From the NCBI GenBank assembly GCA_020845455.1, contig JADLFO010000204.1:1-40419 (forward strand): 40,419 bases of DNA, in the 5' to 3' direction. Shown one piece after another: positions 23,693 to 33,023 of this stretch. Source of the DNA: Caldilineaceae bacterium. Lineage in GTDB: Bacteria; Chloroflexota; Anaerolineae; Caldilineales; Caldilineaceae. Each line of letters starts with the position of its first letter. Position 1 is the first letter of the stretch. Below the pieces are notes generated by a model that was given only the letters and a program-made list of their open reading frames with translations, ran no database searches and was not told the DNA's origin. A program made the position numbers and the translations under genes.

Positions 23693-25957
23693 TCAATCTA
23701 CCCGCCCGACGGCCAGCGTGTGCAGCGCCAGCAGCAGATATTCTCTGCGCCTGGCGCCGCCGCGCTGCATCCGCCAAGCGGCCTCCTGCAGCACCTCACA
23801 CCCCACCGCCCCATAGCGCGCCCACTCGGCTTCACCCAGCCACAGGCCCAATGCTTGGGCGCCCGCGTCCAGTTGATCGCGCGCCAGCGCCTCCTCAATC
23901 GCGAGCAGACCCGCATCTATGCCAGGGCTGCGGCCCTGCGCCTTCGCCAACTGCCGCCGCGCCGCCGCCAGCGCCTGCGCCGATGCCGTCCCCGGCTGGT
24001 CACGCATACTGCGCGCCAACTGTACAAAATGGCGTTCGTCGCCCACCAGCCGCGCCAGGGCCAGCGCCAGTTCCATGCGGATCGCCTCATCCTGGCTGCC
24101 GCGCAAGATCTCCAGCAGCGGCCGCGCCGCGGCGTGGACACCGAGCCGCCCCAGCGCCGACGCATAGGCGAGCCGCAGGTCCTCGTCTTGCTCCTGCTGC
24201 ACGCGCGTCAAAAGTTCGGGAGCCATTTCCACATCGCCCAGCGTCCCCAAGGCGCGTGCGCTGTGGGCGCGCACCGAACGGTAGTTTGAACAGAGCGCCG
24301 CGCGCAGCGGCTCCAGCGCAGCCCTGTCGCCGATGCGCCCCAAGGCCCAGGCTGCGACCACCGTCAGCGCAGGAGATTTGCCCTGCAAGACGCCGATCAA
24401 AGCCGCGGTCAGCCGCGGGTCGGCAGGCATGCGCGCCATCGCCAAGATCGCCTCAAAGCGCACATTAAAGCGCGGGTCAGACAGCGCGTCGAGCAACTCG
24501 TCCACCGTGATCCGGCTGCGGATCTCGCCCATGCGCTCGGTCATCCGCACGGCGTCGTGCTCGTCCTTGGCGCGGTAAAACCGCACCATCGAGGTCGCGG
24601 CCAACACCGGATTGCCGCGCAAAAAGATTGAGGCGAACTGGCTGGTCGTCACCGCACTGTCCCCCTGCATCGTGCGGAAGAGCAGCACTGACACCAGCGG
24701 CAGCGCTACCGCCGCCACGAACAGCGGCACATAGGGGTTGAGCATCACTCCGCCGATACTGCCGGAGATGCCGCGCGCCAGGTCGAGCGCGCTGCCGCCG
24801 ATGAACTGGCTGACGCCGCTCACCATGCCCACCCAGGCAAAATAGACCGCCATATAGTCCAGCTTCTTGTCGACCGGCACGACGCTGACATAAAACAGCC
24901 GCCCCGCGCCGATCCCCCAACCCAGGTTCGCCACACCCTGGACAAAGGAAACCGCCAGCGCCGCAGCCAGACTCCACGCCACGCCGCGCGGCACCAGCCA
25001 CCACAGCACAGGCATCAGCACCAGCGCCAGCGCGCCGATCAGCATCACCGGCTTGCTGCCATAGCGGTCGGCGGCCCATCCCCACAGATAGCTCGACAGC
25101 AGCGCGCCGGCCAACCCGCCCAACTGTAGCCGCACCACCTCGCCCGACGCCAGCCCGACATATTCTTCCATGAAGAGCGGCAAGAAAGAGGCCAGCGGCA
25201 CCGTGCCCAGCGTGATCAGCGCCACGCCCACCGAATACTTGCGAAACTCCCCATCAAACAGCGCATCCTTGAGGTTGCGCCGGGTCGCCGCCACTTCGGG
25301 CTGCGGCGCGCCGCCTGGAATGTGCGTCGACGCCCACACCGATACAAAGCCGGCGACCACGCCCGCCGCAAACAAAAGCAGAAACCCCGTCTGTCCCGTA
25401 TACCATTGCAGCACAGCGCCGGCCACCCACACTGCTACAAACCCGGTCAGCGCCGTGAAAATGTTGCTCATCGCCGAATACTTGCCGCGCACCGAGTTGG
25501 GCACAAACTCCTGCACCCAAGGAAAGTAGGCCGTCTCCTCCACCGAGCGCACCACCGAAAAGATCGCCACCACCCCCGCCACAAAGACCAAGGTCGCGTG
25601 TTGGCCCCAGACCGCCTGCACCCACGGCGTCAGCAGCAAAAATGCGATCATCACTTTGCGTAAGGCATAGAACCACACAAAGACCCGCTTGTAGCCCACG
25701 CGCGCCGTAAAAGGCGCGACCAGCGGCGCAATCACCGCCGAAAAGGGGATCAGCGCCAGCACAAAACCGATCGCCGTCTTGCTCATGCCCAACGTGTTGA
25801 GAAAGAGGACAAAGACCGACCCAAACACGGTAAAATGCGAGAAGATCGTATTGGCGGCATTGGTCGCCACACTCCACGGCAGGCCGCGCAACTTCTCAAC
25901 AGTCGTCGGCTCAGCCGCCACCCCAGCCGCTGATTGGCTCATCGGTTCAGACGTCAT
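23693..25957 (-). CDS. MFS transporter fused to C-terminal HEAT repeats
   Basis: The 754-residue product joins two modules. Residues about 25-430 are a 12-helix major facilitator superfamily transporter (for example WAADRYGSKPVMLIG between helices, a motif A-like loop). Residues about 480-645 are helical repeats of the HEAT/PBS type, with regular ALGRIGDRAALEPL, ARALGTLGD and ALGRLGVHAAARPLL units. A further helical tail follows. MFS proteins move small solutes with protons or ions; the HEAT part would be a cytoplasmic docking or regulatory domain. I start at the ATG at 25957; the frame extends to a TTG at 25987. It is the last gene of the leftward catabolic operon, 135 bases after the Gfo/Idh gene. 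Confidence 0.85.
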   Translation of the reverse strand: MTSEPMSQSAAGVAAEPTTVEKLRGLPWSVATNAANTIFSHFTVFGSVFVLFLNTLGMSKTAIGFVLALIPFSAVIAPLVAPFTARVGYKRVFVWFYALRKVMIAFLLLTPWVQAVWGQHATLVFVAGVVAIFSVVRSVEETAYFPWVQEFVPNSVRGKYSAMSNIFTALTGFVAVWVAGAVLQWYTGQTGFLLLFAAGVVAGFVSVWASTHIPGGAPQPEVAATRRNLKDALFDGEFRKYSVGVALITLGTVPLASFLPLFMEEYVGLASGEVVRLQLGGLAGALLSSYLWGWAADRYGSKPVMLIGALALVLMPVLWWLVPRGVAWSLAAALAVSFVQGVANLGWGIGAGRLFYVSVVPVDKKLDYMAVYFAWVGMVSGVSQFIGGSALDLARGISGSIGGVMLNPYVPLFVAAVALPLVSVLLFRTMQGDSAVTTSQFASIFLRGNPVLAATSMVRFYRAKDEHDAVRMTERMGEIRSRITVDELLDALSDPRFNVRFEAILAMARMPADPRLTAALIGVLQGKSPALTVVAAWALGRIGDRAALEPLRAALCSNYRSVRAHSARALGTLGDVEMAPELLTRVQQEQDEDLRLAYASALGRLGVHAAARPLLEILRGSQDEAIRMELALALARLVGDERHFVQLARSMRDQPGTASAQALAAARRQLAKAQGRSPGIDAGLLAIEEALARDQLDAGAQALGLWLGEAEWARYGAVGCEVLQEAAWRMQRGGARRREYLLLALHTLAVGRVD

Positions 25958-26092
25958 ACCAGTCCACTTTCCGCAGACGCATGGCAAAAAAGCTCACCGG
26001 GTGGGCGCTTCTGGGGCTGCACCCACCCGGCTTATTCAACCTCAAAGTATATCAATCTGCATGTGCGCGCGGGCCGCGCCGATACACACGCC

Positions 26093-27181
26093 CTAGACGG
26101 CAGCCACCGTACGCGCCTGATAGGCTTTGATCACGTCGATGATCAGCGCAATATCGTCGCGCGCCGACGCCACCGGCGTGCGACACGGCACTCCCTCGGC
26201 AATACACCCATGGAAGTGGCGCAGCTCGCGCACAAAGGCCCCTTCCCATGCAATCGCCGGCTCCTGGCGATAGCTCACCCCCTGCCCGCCGATCCCCTGC
26301 ACCGTCACCGTCGATAGAATCCCGCGCGCAAAGCCCGTCGGATAGGCCACGACGACCCGCTTGTCGTCGCCATAGACCTCCAGCGTCTCCTTGAAATCCC
26401 ACAGATCGGGCAGGTCGACCCAGCTTGCCACACAGCGCGCCCCGTTGGGGTAGGCCAGCGTCATGCTAAAGGCGCGGCCGTCAAACCAGATTTCGCTGCA
26501 CACGATCTGGCTCGGCATCCCCAGCATGGTACGCATGCCATAGAGGTCGTGGATCATGCTGCCCGACAGCAGATGAAACGCCTGCGCCACGGCGGGCGGC
26601 GTCTCGCCGATCGCCTCATTCACCGCCGCTTTGCGCGCCGTCTCGGTAGCGGCGCGCGCCGCTTCAGGCACATCGCCAAAGCGCCGCACGTCAAACTGGC
26701 GCATATGCAGGTCATTGTTGGGGTGCAGATGGTTGACCTGCACAAACCGGATCGAGTTCATGCCTCGCACCTCACTCAAGCCAAACTCATAGGCGGGGTC
26801 ATAGACCTTCATATAGCCGACCTGCCCCACCGTGCCCGCCTGGCGACAGGCGTCGATGATGCGATCCGCCTCTTGCAGCGAAAAGCACATCGGTTTCTCA
26901 ATAAACACATGCTTACCCGCCGCAAACGCATCGACCGCGGCCTGGGTTTTGGGGTCGCTTTGGCAGAGCAGCACCGCCTCCACATCCGTCTCCAACAGTT
27001 CCCGATAGTCGGTGAGAGCATAGGGTACATGAAACTTGCGCGCCGCGTACTCCGCTGCGCCGCGCGATAGGTCACAGACGCCCACCACCGTAAAGAGGTC
27101 GGGCAGATCGACCAGGTTGGGCAGGTGATGCACCTGGGCAATCGCCCCGCACCCGACAACTCCGATCCGGATCGGATCCAT
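26093..27181 (-). CDS. Gfo/Idh/MocA-family oxidoreductase
   Basis: The 362-residue protein is an NAD(P)-dependent dehydrogenase of the glucose-fructose oxidoreductase/inositol dehydrogenase group, which usually oxidises a sugar or cyclitol hydroxyl. The Rossmann motif is VGCGAIAQ (about residues 9-16). The catalytic-type Lys is in EKP (95-97), and H211 (MIHDLYG) fits the conserved His of the second domain. The C-terminal part is the usual beta-sheet dimer domain. It lies nine bases downstream of the cupin gene and is part of the leftward operon. The substrate should be a metabolite of the sugar-acid pathway proposed for this locus, but the sequence alone does not name it. Confidence 0.92.
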   Translation of the reverse strand: MDPIRIGVVGCGAIAQVHHLPNLVDLPDLFTVVGVCDLSRGAAEYAARKFHVPYALTDYRELLETDVEAVLLCQSDPKTQAAVDAFAAGKHVFIEKPMCFSLQEADRIIDACRQAGTVGQVGYMKVYDPAYEFGLSEVRGMNSIRFVQVNHLHPNNDLHMRQFDVRRFGDVPEAARAATETARKAAVNEAIGETPPAVAQAFHLLSGSMIHDLYGMRTMLGMPSQIVCSEIWFDGRAFSMTLAYPNGARCVASWVDLPDLWDFKETLEVYGDDKRVVVAYPTGFARGILSTVTVQGIGGQGVSYRQEPAIAWEGAFVRELRHFHGCIAEGVPCRTPVASARDDIALIIDVIKAYQARTVAAV

Positions 27182-27190
27182 CGCCGTCTC

Positions 27191-27832
27191 CTATATGTCC
27201 TGGGCCGCGCGCGGGGCGACCTCGTTCCAGATAGCGTCGAATTCATAGAGCCGCATGTGCAGCCCGTAGACTGCCTGCCACATGGCATCACGCGCCGCGC
27301 ACGCTGCCGCTTCATCGCCGGCAGCACGCGCCGCATCAAGCCGCGCCGCCTGGGTCTGCTGGGCCGCCAGGTTGGCCTCCGCCGCGGCCAGCAGCGCCTC
27401 CGCCGCCTGGACCTGGCGCGCCAACAACTCCTCCAGCGTTCCCGCAATCGCCTGCTCGACATGATAGCTGGCGTTAGGTTGAAAGCGCGGCGGCAGCTTG
27501 GCATCGTCGTCGCCGCGGCCCGTGTGCGTGGGCTGCACATGCGGCGTCACCGACAAGTACATGATCGTCGGCTGGTCGGGCAGCAGATTACGCACCTGGT
27601 GGATCTCGTCGGCGCGCGCAACACACAGCTCCCCCGGCCCCAACTGGCGCGTGACCCCGCCAATATTGAACTCGGCCTGGCCCTCGAGGATCAGAAAAAC
27701 CTCATGGCCCAAGTCGTGGCTGTGCCGCCCATCCACCTGCCCCGGCGCCATATGATAGAGCCGGGCGCGTATCTCCGGCGTCACCAGCACATTGCGGTTG
27801 ACGCTGCGATAGTCATAGACCTCAAAGCTCAT
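27191..27832 (-). CDS. Cupin-domain protein with Ala-rich helical C-terminus
   Basis: The 213-residue product has a complete cupin domain. Motif 1 is H37, H39 and E44 (GRHSHDLGHEVFLILEG) and motif 2 includes H78 (DEIHQVRN), which together make a metal site. After about residue 115 comes a long Ala/Gln/Glu-rich stretch (about 120-190) that predicts helix or coiled coil. I start at the ATG at 27832 (MSFEVYD), where GGAAAG lies upstream; the frame stays open to 27871. Cupins here could be sugar isomerases or binding proteins; the activity is unknown. It sits between the transketolase and Gfo/Idh genes. Confidence 0.85.
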   Translation of the reverse strand: MSFEVYDYRSVNRNVLVTPEIRARLYHMAPGQVDGRHSHDLGHEVFLILEGQAEFNIGGVTRQLGPGELCVARADEIHQVRNLLPDQPTIMYLSVTPHVQPTHTGRGDDDAKLPPRFQPNASYHVEQAIAGTLEELLARQVQAAEALLAAAEANLAAQQTQAARLDAARAAGDEAAACAARDAMWQAVYGLHMRLYEFDAIWNEVAPRAAQDI

Positions 27833-27891
27833 CCCGTGTTCGCTTTCCGATGATTCTGCTCGCGCACGCACTGCGTGAGCGGCTTCGACCC

Positions 27892-28884
27892 TCAGCCCAC
27901 GGCCGCGGCCACGCGCGCCGCCACGCCTTCGGCATCCAAGCCGTAATGCTGATAGAGATAATAGGGTGCGGCGATCGCCGAGTACTCATCCGGCGGGAAG
28001 CCGATGCGGTGCAGCTTGACGCCCGCCACGCCCGCATCGACCATAGCGTCGGCCACCGCAGTGGCGACCCCCGTGCGCGTGTTGTGTTCCTCGGCCACAA
28101 AGACATGCCGCGCGCCTTCGATCAACGAGAGCACGCCTTCCACGTCAAGCGGCTGGATCGTGTGCAGGTCGGCCACCGTCAATTCAATGCCCTTTTGCGC
28201 CAGCGCCTCGGCCGCGCCACGCGCCGCCGCTACCATGATGCCGTTGGCAAACAGCACGCCGTCGCTGCCATGGCGCAGCACACTCACCTTGCCGAACTCC
28301 CAAGGCTCCCCCTCATGATAGGCGTCCGCCTCGCGCCCGCGGCCCATCCGGAAATAGACCGGCCCCTCCACCTCCACTGTCTGGCGCAGGGCATGTTCCA
28401 GGCTGTAGGCATCCGCCGGACAGACGATCTTGAGATTGGCGATGGCGCGCATGATCCCGATATCCTCGGTGGCATGGTGCGACGTGCCATAGTAGCCCAG
28501 CGAGATCCCGGCATGGTGGCCTAGCAGCCGCACCGGCAGATTGGGATAGGCCAGGTCGGTGCGGATATGCTCGCAGCAGAGCAGCCCCAGGAAGGACGCA
28601 AAGGTCGCCACATAGGGAAGATAGCCCACAGTCGCCAACCCGGCGGCCACGCTGACCATGTTCTGCTCGGCGATCCCCATATTGAAAAATCGGTCGGGAT
28701 GGCGATAGGAGAACTCCACAGTGCGGTTGCTAAAGCCCAGATCGGCGGTCAGCACCGCGATGCGCTCATCCTGGTCCGCCAAGTCGGACAGCACGCGTGC
28801 CGCGATCGCCGAATGCGCCTGTGTGCGCAGCATCCCCAAATGCCACGATTCTTGCTCGCTCAGGACAGGTTCAGGCCGGCTCAT
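27892..28884 (-). CDS. Transketolase, C-terminal subunit (split form)
   Basis: The 330-residue protein has the pyrimidine-binding and C-terminal domains of transketolase. The conserved glutamate that activates thiamine diphosphate is E73 in FFNMGIAEQNMVS. The segments FFNMG, GTSHHATEDIGIMRAI and IVCPADAYSLEHAL are typical of split transketolases. It must pair with the N-terminal subunit, encoded directly upstream with a 14-base overlap. Transketolase moves a two-carbon ketol unit between sugar phosphates; split forms are often dedicated to one catabolic pathway. The genes belong to the leftward operon. Confidence 0.93.
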   Translation of the reverse strand: MSRPEPVLSEQESWHLGMLRTQAHSAIAARVLSDLADQDERIAVLTADLGFSNRTVEFSYRHPDRFFNMGIAEQNMVSVAAGLATVGYLPYVATFASFLGLLCCEHIRTDLAYPNLPVRLLGHHAGISLGYYGTSHHATEDIGIMRAIANLKIVCPADAYSLEHALRQTVEVEGPVYFRMGRGREADAYHEGEPWEFGKVSVLRHGSDGVLFANGIMVAAARGAAEALAQKGIELTVADLHTIQPLDVEGVLSLIEGARHVFVAEEHNTRTGVATAVADAMVDAGVAGVKLHRIGFPPDEYSAIAAPYYLYQHYGLDAEGVAARVAAAVG

Positions 28885-29701
28885 GGTACAGAATCTCCTG
28901 AATGGTCGCTTCGGCGTCGGCCCCGGCCAGGTGGCCCAGATGCCACAGCCGCGATTCCTCCATGAACTTCACGCCCTTCCCCTTGACCGTATGCGCGATG
29001 ATCATATGCGGGCGGTCGCCATCGGGCGGCAGGCTGTCAAAGAGCGCGGCCAGCGCGGCCACGTCATGCCCGTCCACCTCATGCACCGTCCAGTTGAAGG
29101 CGCGCCATTTGTCGGCCAGCGGCTCAATGCTCATCGTCTCTTCAGTGCGCCCGTCCAGCCCCATACCGTTGCGGTCGACGATGCCGATCAAATTGCCCAG
29201 CCGGTAGTGCGCGCCCGCCTGCGCCGCCTCCCAGTTCTGCCCCTCGTTCAACTCGCCGTCGCCCAGCAGCACAAAGACCCGCCCCGACGATTTACGCGTG
29301 CGCAGCCCCAGCGCCATCCCCACCCCGATCGACAGCCCATGCCCCAGCGAGCCGGAACTGAAGTCGATCCCCGGCACTTTGCGCATATCGGGATGATCGC
29401 CCAGCGGTGAGCCGAGCCGCGCATAGCTATCCAGCCATACAGCCGGAAAAAAGCCCTTATCGGCCAGGATCGGGTAGACCCCCACGGCCACATGCCCCTT
29501 GGAGAGGATCAGCCGGTCGCGATCCATCCAGCGCGGGTCATCCGCCAACCGCATCGTATGATAGTAGAGCGTCGCCAAAATCTCCGCCGCCGAGAAGACC
29601 GACGTATAGTGCCCGCTTTTGGCAATTGCGATCAGCCGCACCGTCTCGGTGCGGATCCAGCGCGCGCGCTCTTGGATGCGCGCCAATTGTGCAGATTCCA
29701 T
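28871..29701 (-). CDS. Transketolase, N-terminal subunit (split form)
   Basis: The 276-residue protein carries the thiamine-diphosphate-binding half of transketolase. H70 (ILSKGH) and the diphosphate/metal motif GDGELNEGQNWEAA (D148 through N178 in VDRNGM) are intact, as is SSGSLGHGLSIGVGMALG. Its length is normal for the split N-terminal subunit. Together with the gene 14 bases overlapping downstream it forms a full active site at the subunit interface. The tight overlap ensures equal synthesis. It lies 38 bases after the PhyH gene in the leftward operon. Confidence 0.93.
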   Translation of the reverse strand: MESAQLARIQERARWIRTETVRLIAIAKSGHYTSVFSAAEILATLYYHTMRLADDPRWMDRDRLILSKGHVAVGVYPILADKGFFPAVWLDSYARLGSPLGDHPDMRKVPGIDFSSGSLGHGLSIGVGMALGLRTRKSSGRVFVLLGDGELNEGQNWEAAQAGAHYRLGNLIGIVDRNGMGLDGRTEETMSIEPLADKWRAFNWTVHEVDGHDVAALAALFDSLPPDGDRPHMIIAHTVKGKGVKFMEESRLWHLGHLAGADAEATIQEILYHEPA

Positions 29702-29739
29702 ACTGTCTCGCCACTATCTCGCCGTAGGTAGGCCGGGGG

Positions 29740-30714
29740 CTAGGCGCACACGGGCGCCTTGCCGTCCCAGCGGTTAAAGGGTTTGTCGAAATTCTCCTCG
29801 GCCATGCGCCGCCGTGTGGCATACCACAGCTCGGCCCAGGCCTCTGGATCGTGCAGCTCCTGCTCCGGATGCGCCTGGCTGCGCGCCACAAAACCGGGGA
29901 ATGCGCCGCGACCGGTCGCCTGGCCGATCGGGTTGTAGCGCAGGTCAAAACTCCAGCGGATATTCTCGCTCACATTCGAAAGCGACGCATGGCAGGTGCG
30001 CCGGTGCAGAAAGAGCACATCGCCGCGCTTCAGCGGGATCGGCAGTGTCTGATCCATCTCCAGCAGCGGTGCGGGGATCGCCAGCCCGCCCGGCAGCCCT
30101 GGGCAGTGGGTGCGCAGCCCGTCACGGTGGCTGTAGGGGATCACTTGCAGCGGCCCCGCCTCCACCGGCGCATCCAGCAGCGGAAACCAGACGGTTAGCA
30201 TCTGCGTCTCGTCCGCCTCCGGCAAGACCACGCCGTTGTCCTGGTGCCAGGGCGTCGCGCCCAGTTGCACGTTGCCCTGATCATCCTTGGGTGTCAGATG
30301 TTCCGGCGGCTTGATGCGCACATGCTGCACCGGGTTTGAATAAATCTCCGGCCCGATCAGCGACTCCACCGCGTCGAGCAGCCGAGGATTGGTCATCGCC
30401 CGAAAGACCGCCGGCCCAACCCACATCGGCGTCTCCTCGGTCACGCCCCCCTGCGGCAGCGAGAAGTCGAAATATTGGGCGTGGACCTTGCCGCTCTCCT
30501 GGTAAATCTGGATCAGCCGTTTGCCAAAGGGCAGGTCGTCATAGATGGACGCAGTCTGCCCGGCGGCGACCAGGTCATGCGCCAAGCGATCCAGCACACC
30601 CTTGTACTCCTCGATGATCGGGTCCAGGTCCGCCGCCGGGTCAAGCAGCCCCTCGACGACAAGATAACCTTGCTCCTCAAACTGCGCTACCTGCGTGGAA
30701 GTCAAGCGGGCCAT
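29740..30714 (-). CDS. Phytanoyl-CoA dioxygenase (PhyH) family Fe(II)/2-oxoglutarate enzyme
   Basis: The 324-residue protein has the metal-binding triad of the PhyH family: H157 and D159 in PWHQDNG, and H242 in CHASLSN, with R253 as the likely 2-oxoglutarate ligand. The family hydroxylates or oxidatively cleaves varied small molecules; phytanoyl-CoA is only the founding substrate. Its place in this operon suggests oxidation of a sugar acid, methoxy group or similar. The ATG at 30714 starts MARLTSTQ. It lies 58 bases after the LarA gene. Confidence 0.88.
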   Translation of the reverse strand: MARLTSTQVAQFEEQGYLVVEGLLDPAADLDPIIEEYKGVLDRLAHDLVAAGQTASIYDDLPFGKRLIQIYQESGKVHAQYFDFSLPQGGVTEETPMWVGPAVFRAMTNPRLLDAVESLIGPEIYSNPVQHVRIKPPEHLTPKDDQGNVQLGATPWHQDNGVVLPEADETQMLTVWFPLLDAPVEAGPLQVIPYSHRDGLRTHCPGLPGGLAIPAPLLEMDQTLPIPLKRGDVLFLHRRTCHASLSNVSENIRWSFDLRYNPIGQATGRGAFPGFVARSQAHPEQELHDPEAWAELWYATRRRMAEENFDKPFNRWDGKAPVCA

Positions 30715-30772
30715 CGGGTTCCTCCTTCGTCCCCTTGGTCAGATTGGGTTGCTGCCTTCCTACTTCACCATT

Positions 30773-32047
30773 TCACATAGTCTTCACATAAGCTACCGTC
30801 TGCGGGCCTTCCGGCAGTACACAGATGCGCGGGGCCGCGCCCAGTTCTTCATGCAACATCGAAACGGTCGCCTCGATATTGCGGCACGGGCGCAGCAGCG
30901 CGCCTTCGATCTGGCGGTCGGTCAGCCCATCGCTGTAAACATAGACCTTGGCGTGCTCTTGGATCAGCGCCTGAATCTGCACCTGCCACTGATCCTGCGC
31001 CTCAAAGTCCGGCTGCGACACCATCTCCAGCACGCCGCGGGGGGAGCCTGCGGCGTGCAAGAGTTCGGCGTAGCGGCCATGATTGGGCAGCCCATCCTGG
31101 CACGCGCCCGCCAGGATGATTGCGCCGTCCTGCCGCACGATCTGGCCGGCCGCGCTCATGCCCTTGACACATTGATAGAGATTCTGGTCGAGCGGATAGC
31201 CGCTGTTGGTCGTCACCACAATGTCATAGGGCGCGTCCACCGCCACCATCGCCTGCTTGCGCACAAAACGACAGCCGGCGCGGTGCGCCTCCAGCAGATC
31301 CCCGGCAAAGACGCCGGTGATCTGCTTCTGCGCGTTGAGCGTCACATTGAGCAGGAAGGTGGGCCGCGTCATCAGCGCCACCTCGTGCATCTCTTCCCAA
31401 ATCGGGTTGCCCTCGGTCACCCCCCAGGTCGCCTGGGGATGGCCGATCATGGTATAGCCGTGGTTACTGGCTACGCTCTCGGCCCCGGCCAATGCGGGGA
31501 GAACGCCCTTGGGGCCGCCGCTGAAGCCGGCGAAGAAGTGCGGCTCGATAAAACCGGTGAGGATCTTGACATCCGCCTCCAGATAGTGCCGGTTGATGCG
31601 CACCGGGTTGCCGCGCGCCGTGACTCCCAGCGGCAGGAGGCTCGCATCGTCAAAGGCATCGTGTTGTAGACAGCAGTAGTTGTCCACCACCGCGCTGCCC
31701 AGCATGGCGCGCAGTTCGGCTTCGGTCTGGGGCCGGTGTGTGCCCAAGGCGTTGAGCAGCCGGATATTCTGGCGCGCCACCCCTGCTGCCTCCAGTTCGG
31801 CCAGCAGCACGGGTAAGATGCGGTCGTTGGGCGTGGCGCGCGTGATGTCGCTGTGTACGATCACCACGCGATCGCCGGGCCGCACCTTCTCCATCAGCGG
31901 CGCGGACCCGATCGGCGCGGCCAGCGCCGCACGCAGCGCCGCCGCCTCATCCGCCAGCCCTGCCGCATAGCGCGACGTGACCACCTCGGCGCACTCCGGC
32001 AGCGTCACATTCAGACCATGCCGTCCATAGGCCAGATGCACTTGCAT
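30773..32047 (-). CDS. larA: LarA-family nickel-dependent racemase/epimerase
   Basis: The family uses the nickel-pincer nucleotide cofactor to racemise or epimerise 2-hydroxy acids. The 424-residue product retains the active-site set with the same spacing as lactate racemase: H104 (LGTHRPQTEAEL), H170 (FIEPHFFAGFSGGPKG), the cofactor lysine K180 and H196 (SNHGYTM), plus the SDITRATP loop with R70. It is therefore likely active with nickel. The cofactor genes larB, larC and larE are not in the window. In this locus a C2 epimerase of an aldonate is more likely than lactate racemase. I start at the ATG at 32047, seven bases after GGAG; a GTG two codons earlier is too close to the ribosome site. 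Confidence 0.88.
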   Translation of the reverse strand: MQVHLAYGRHGLNVTLPECAEVVTSRYAAGLADEAAALRAALAAPIGSAPLMEKVRPGDRVVIVHSDITRATPNDRILPVLLAELEAAGVARQNIRLLNALGTHRPQTEAELRAMLGSAVVDNYCCLQHDAFDDASLLPLGVTARGNPVRINRHYLEADVKILTGFIEPHFFAGFSGGPKGVLPALAGAESVASNHGYTMIGHPQATWGVTEGNPIWEEMHEVALMTRPTFLLNVTLNAQKQITGVFAGDLLEAHRAGCRFVRKQAMVAVDAPYDIVVTTNSGYPLDQNLYQCVKGMSAAGQIVRQDGAIILAGACQDGLPNHGRYAELLHAAGSPRGVLEMVSQPDFEAQDQWQVQIQALIQEHAKVYVYSDGLTDRQIEGALLRPCRNIEATVSMLHEELGAAPRICVLPEGPQTVAYVKTM

Positions 32048-32077
32048 GCTCACTCTCCTCGCCGCTCGTAACCTCGG

Positions 32078-32932
32078 CTAGCGAATGCGCGACGGGAACT
32101 CCGGCAAACCCTGGATGCCCAGGCGCAGCCGGAAGAGCGCACCCGCGCCCGGCCCATTCTCGACCTTGTTGTTGCCGCCCGCCGTCGTCACATACATATC
32201 CATATAGTCCGGCCCACCAAAGGTCACGCTCGAGACCTTCTTGGCGGGGAAGAGCACACGGCGCTCTTCGCTCCCGTCCGGCGCATAACGCGTCAGCCGA
32301 TAACCATCCCAGCGCGCCGACCAGACATAACCCTCGGCGTCGACCGTCATCCCGTCGGGAACGCCCTCTTCATCGCCGGAATCGACAAAAACCCGCTGGT
32401 TGCTGATCGCCCCGCTGCCCCGGTCATAGTCGAACAGATAGATCTTTTTGGCGCTCGAGTCGGTGTAGTAAAGCTGTTTGTGGTCGAGCGTCAGCCCCAT
32501 GCCGTTGGAGGTCCCGATCCCCTCCAACAACAGCGTCAGCTTGCGGTCGGGGTCCAGCCGGTAAAGCCTCCCCAGCCGTTCCTTAGTCGGCATCGTGCCG
32601 CAGAAGACGCGCCCCTCCGGGTCGGCAAAAACATCGTTAAAGCGCGTCTCGCGCTCGTCAGGGATCTCTTCGAGGATTGTCTCTAGCTGACCGTCGCGCC
32701 AGATCTTGACCGCGCCACGCGCCATGAACAGCAGCAGCGCGCCGTCGTCCTGGATCGTAAACCCGCCGACCACCTCGCCGGAATAGCACTGCTCGTGCGC
32801 TCCGGTCTTAGGGTCATAGCGAAAGAGACGGCCCTGCGGGATGTCCGCCCAGTAGACGCGTTGCTCGGTCGGATGCCACAGCGGACCTTCACCGGTCACA
32901 CATTGATAATCGGCTATCAGTTCGGGTTCCAT
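32078..32932 (-). CDS. SMP-30/gluconolactonase-family lactonase
   Basis: The 284-residue protein is a six-bladed propeller that opens sugar lactones with a divalent metal. The metal and substrate residues are present as E15 (TGEGPLWH), R97 and N99 (TRFNDV), N143 (TSNGMGLTLD) and D193 (VPDGMTVD), corresponding to E18, R101, N103, N154 and D204 of human SMP-30. No signal peptide is visible, so it is cytoplasmic. I start at the ATG at 32932, after GAGGCAGCG; the frame extends to a TTG at 32959. It is the first gene of the leftward operon and would produce the aldonate used by the LarA homologue. Confidence 0.92.
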   Translation of the reverse strand: MEPELIADYQCVTGEGPLWHPTEQRVYWADIPQGRLFRYDPKTGAHEQCYSGEVVGGFTIQDDGALLLFMARGAVKIWRDGQLETILEEIPDERETRFNDVFADPEGRVFCGTMPTKERLGRLYRLDPDRKLTLLLEGIGTSNGMGLTLDHKQLYYTDSSAKKIYLFDYDRGSGAISNQRVFVDSGDEEGVPDGMTVDAEGYVWSARWDGYRLTRYAPDGSEERRVLFPAKKVSSVTFGGPDYMDMYVTTAGGNNKVENGPGAGALFRLRLGIQGLPEFPSRIR

Positions 32933-33023
32933 CGCTGCCTCATTGATACTGTAGTACAAACATGGATAAGATCAGGGTGGGTAGCCTGGGCCGGGGACTC
33001 GGCGTGTTGGAGCCTGCTGTTGA

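Noticed and set aside
27892..29701. Sulfoquinovose (sulfo-transketolase) pathway
   Set aside because: A split transketolase is present, but no sulfosugar isomerase, sulfolactaldehyde enzyme or sulfonate exporter was recognised around it.
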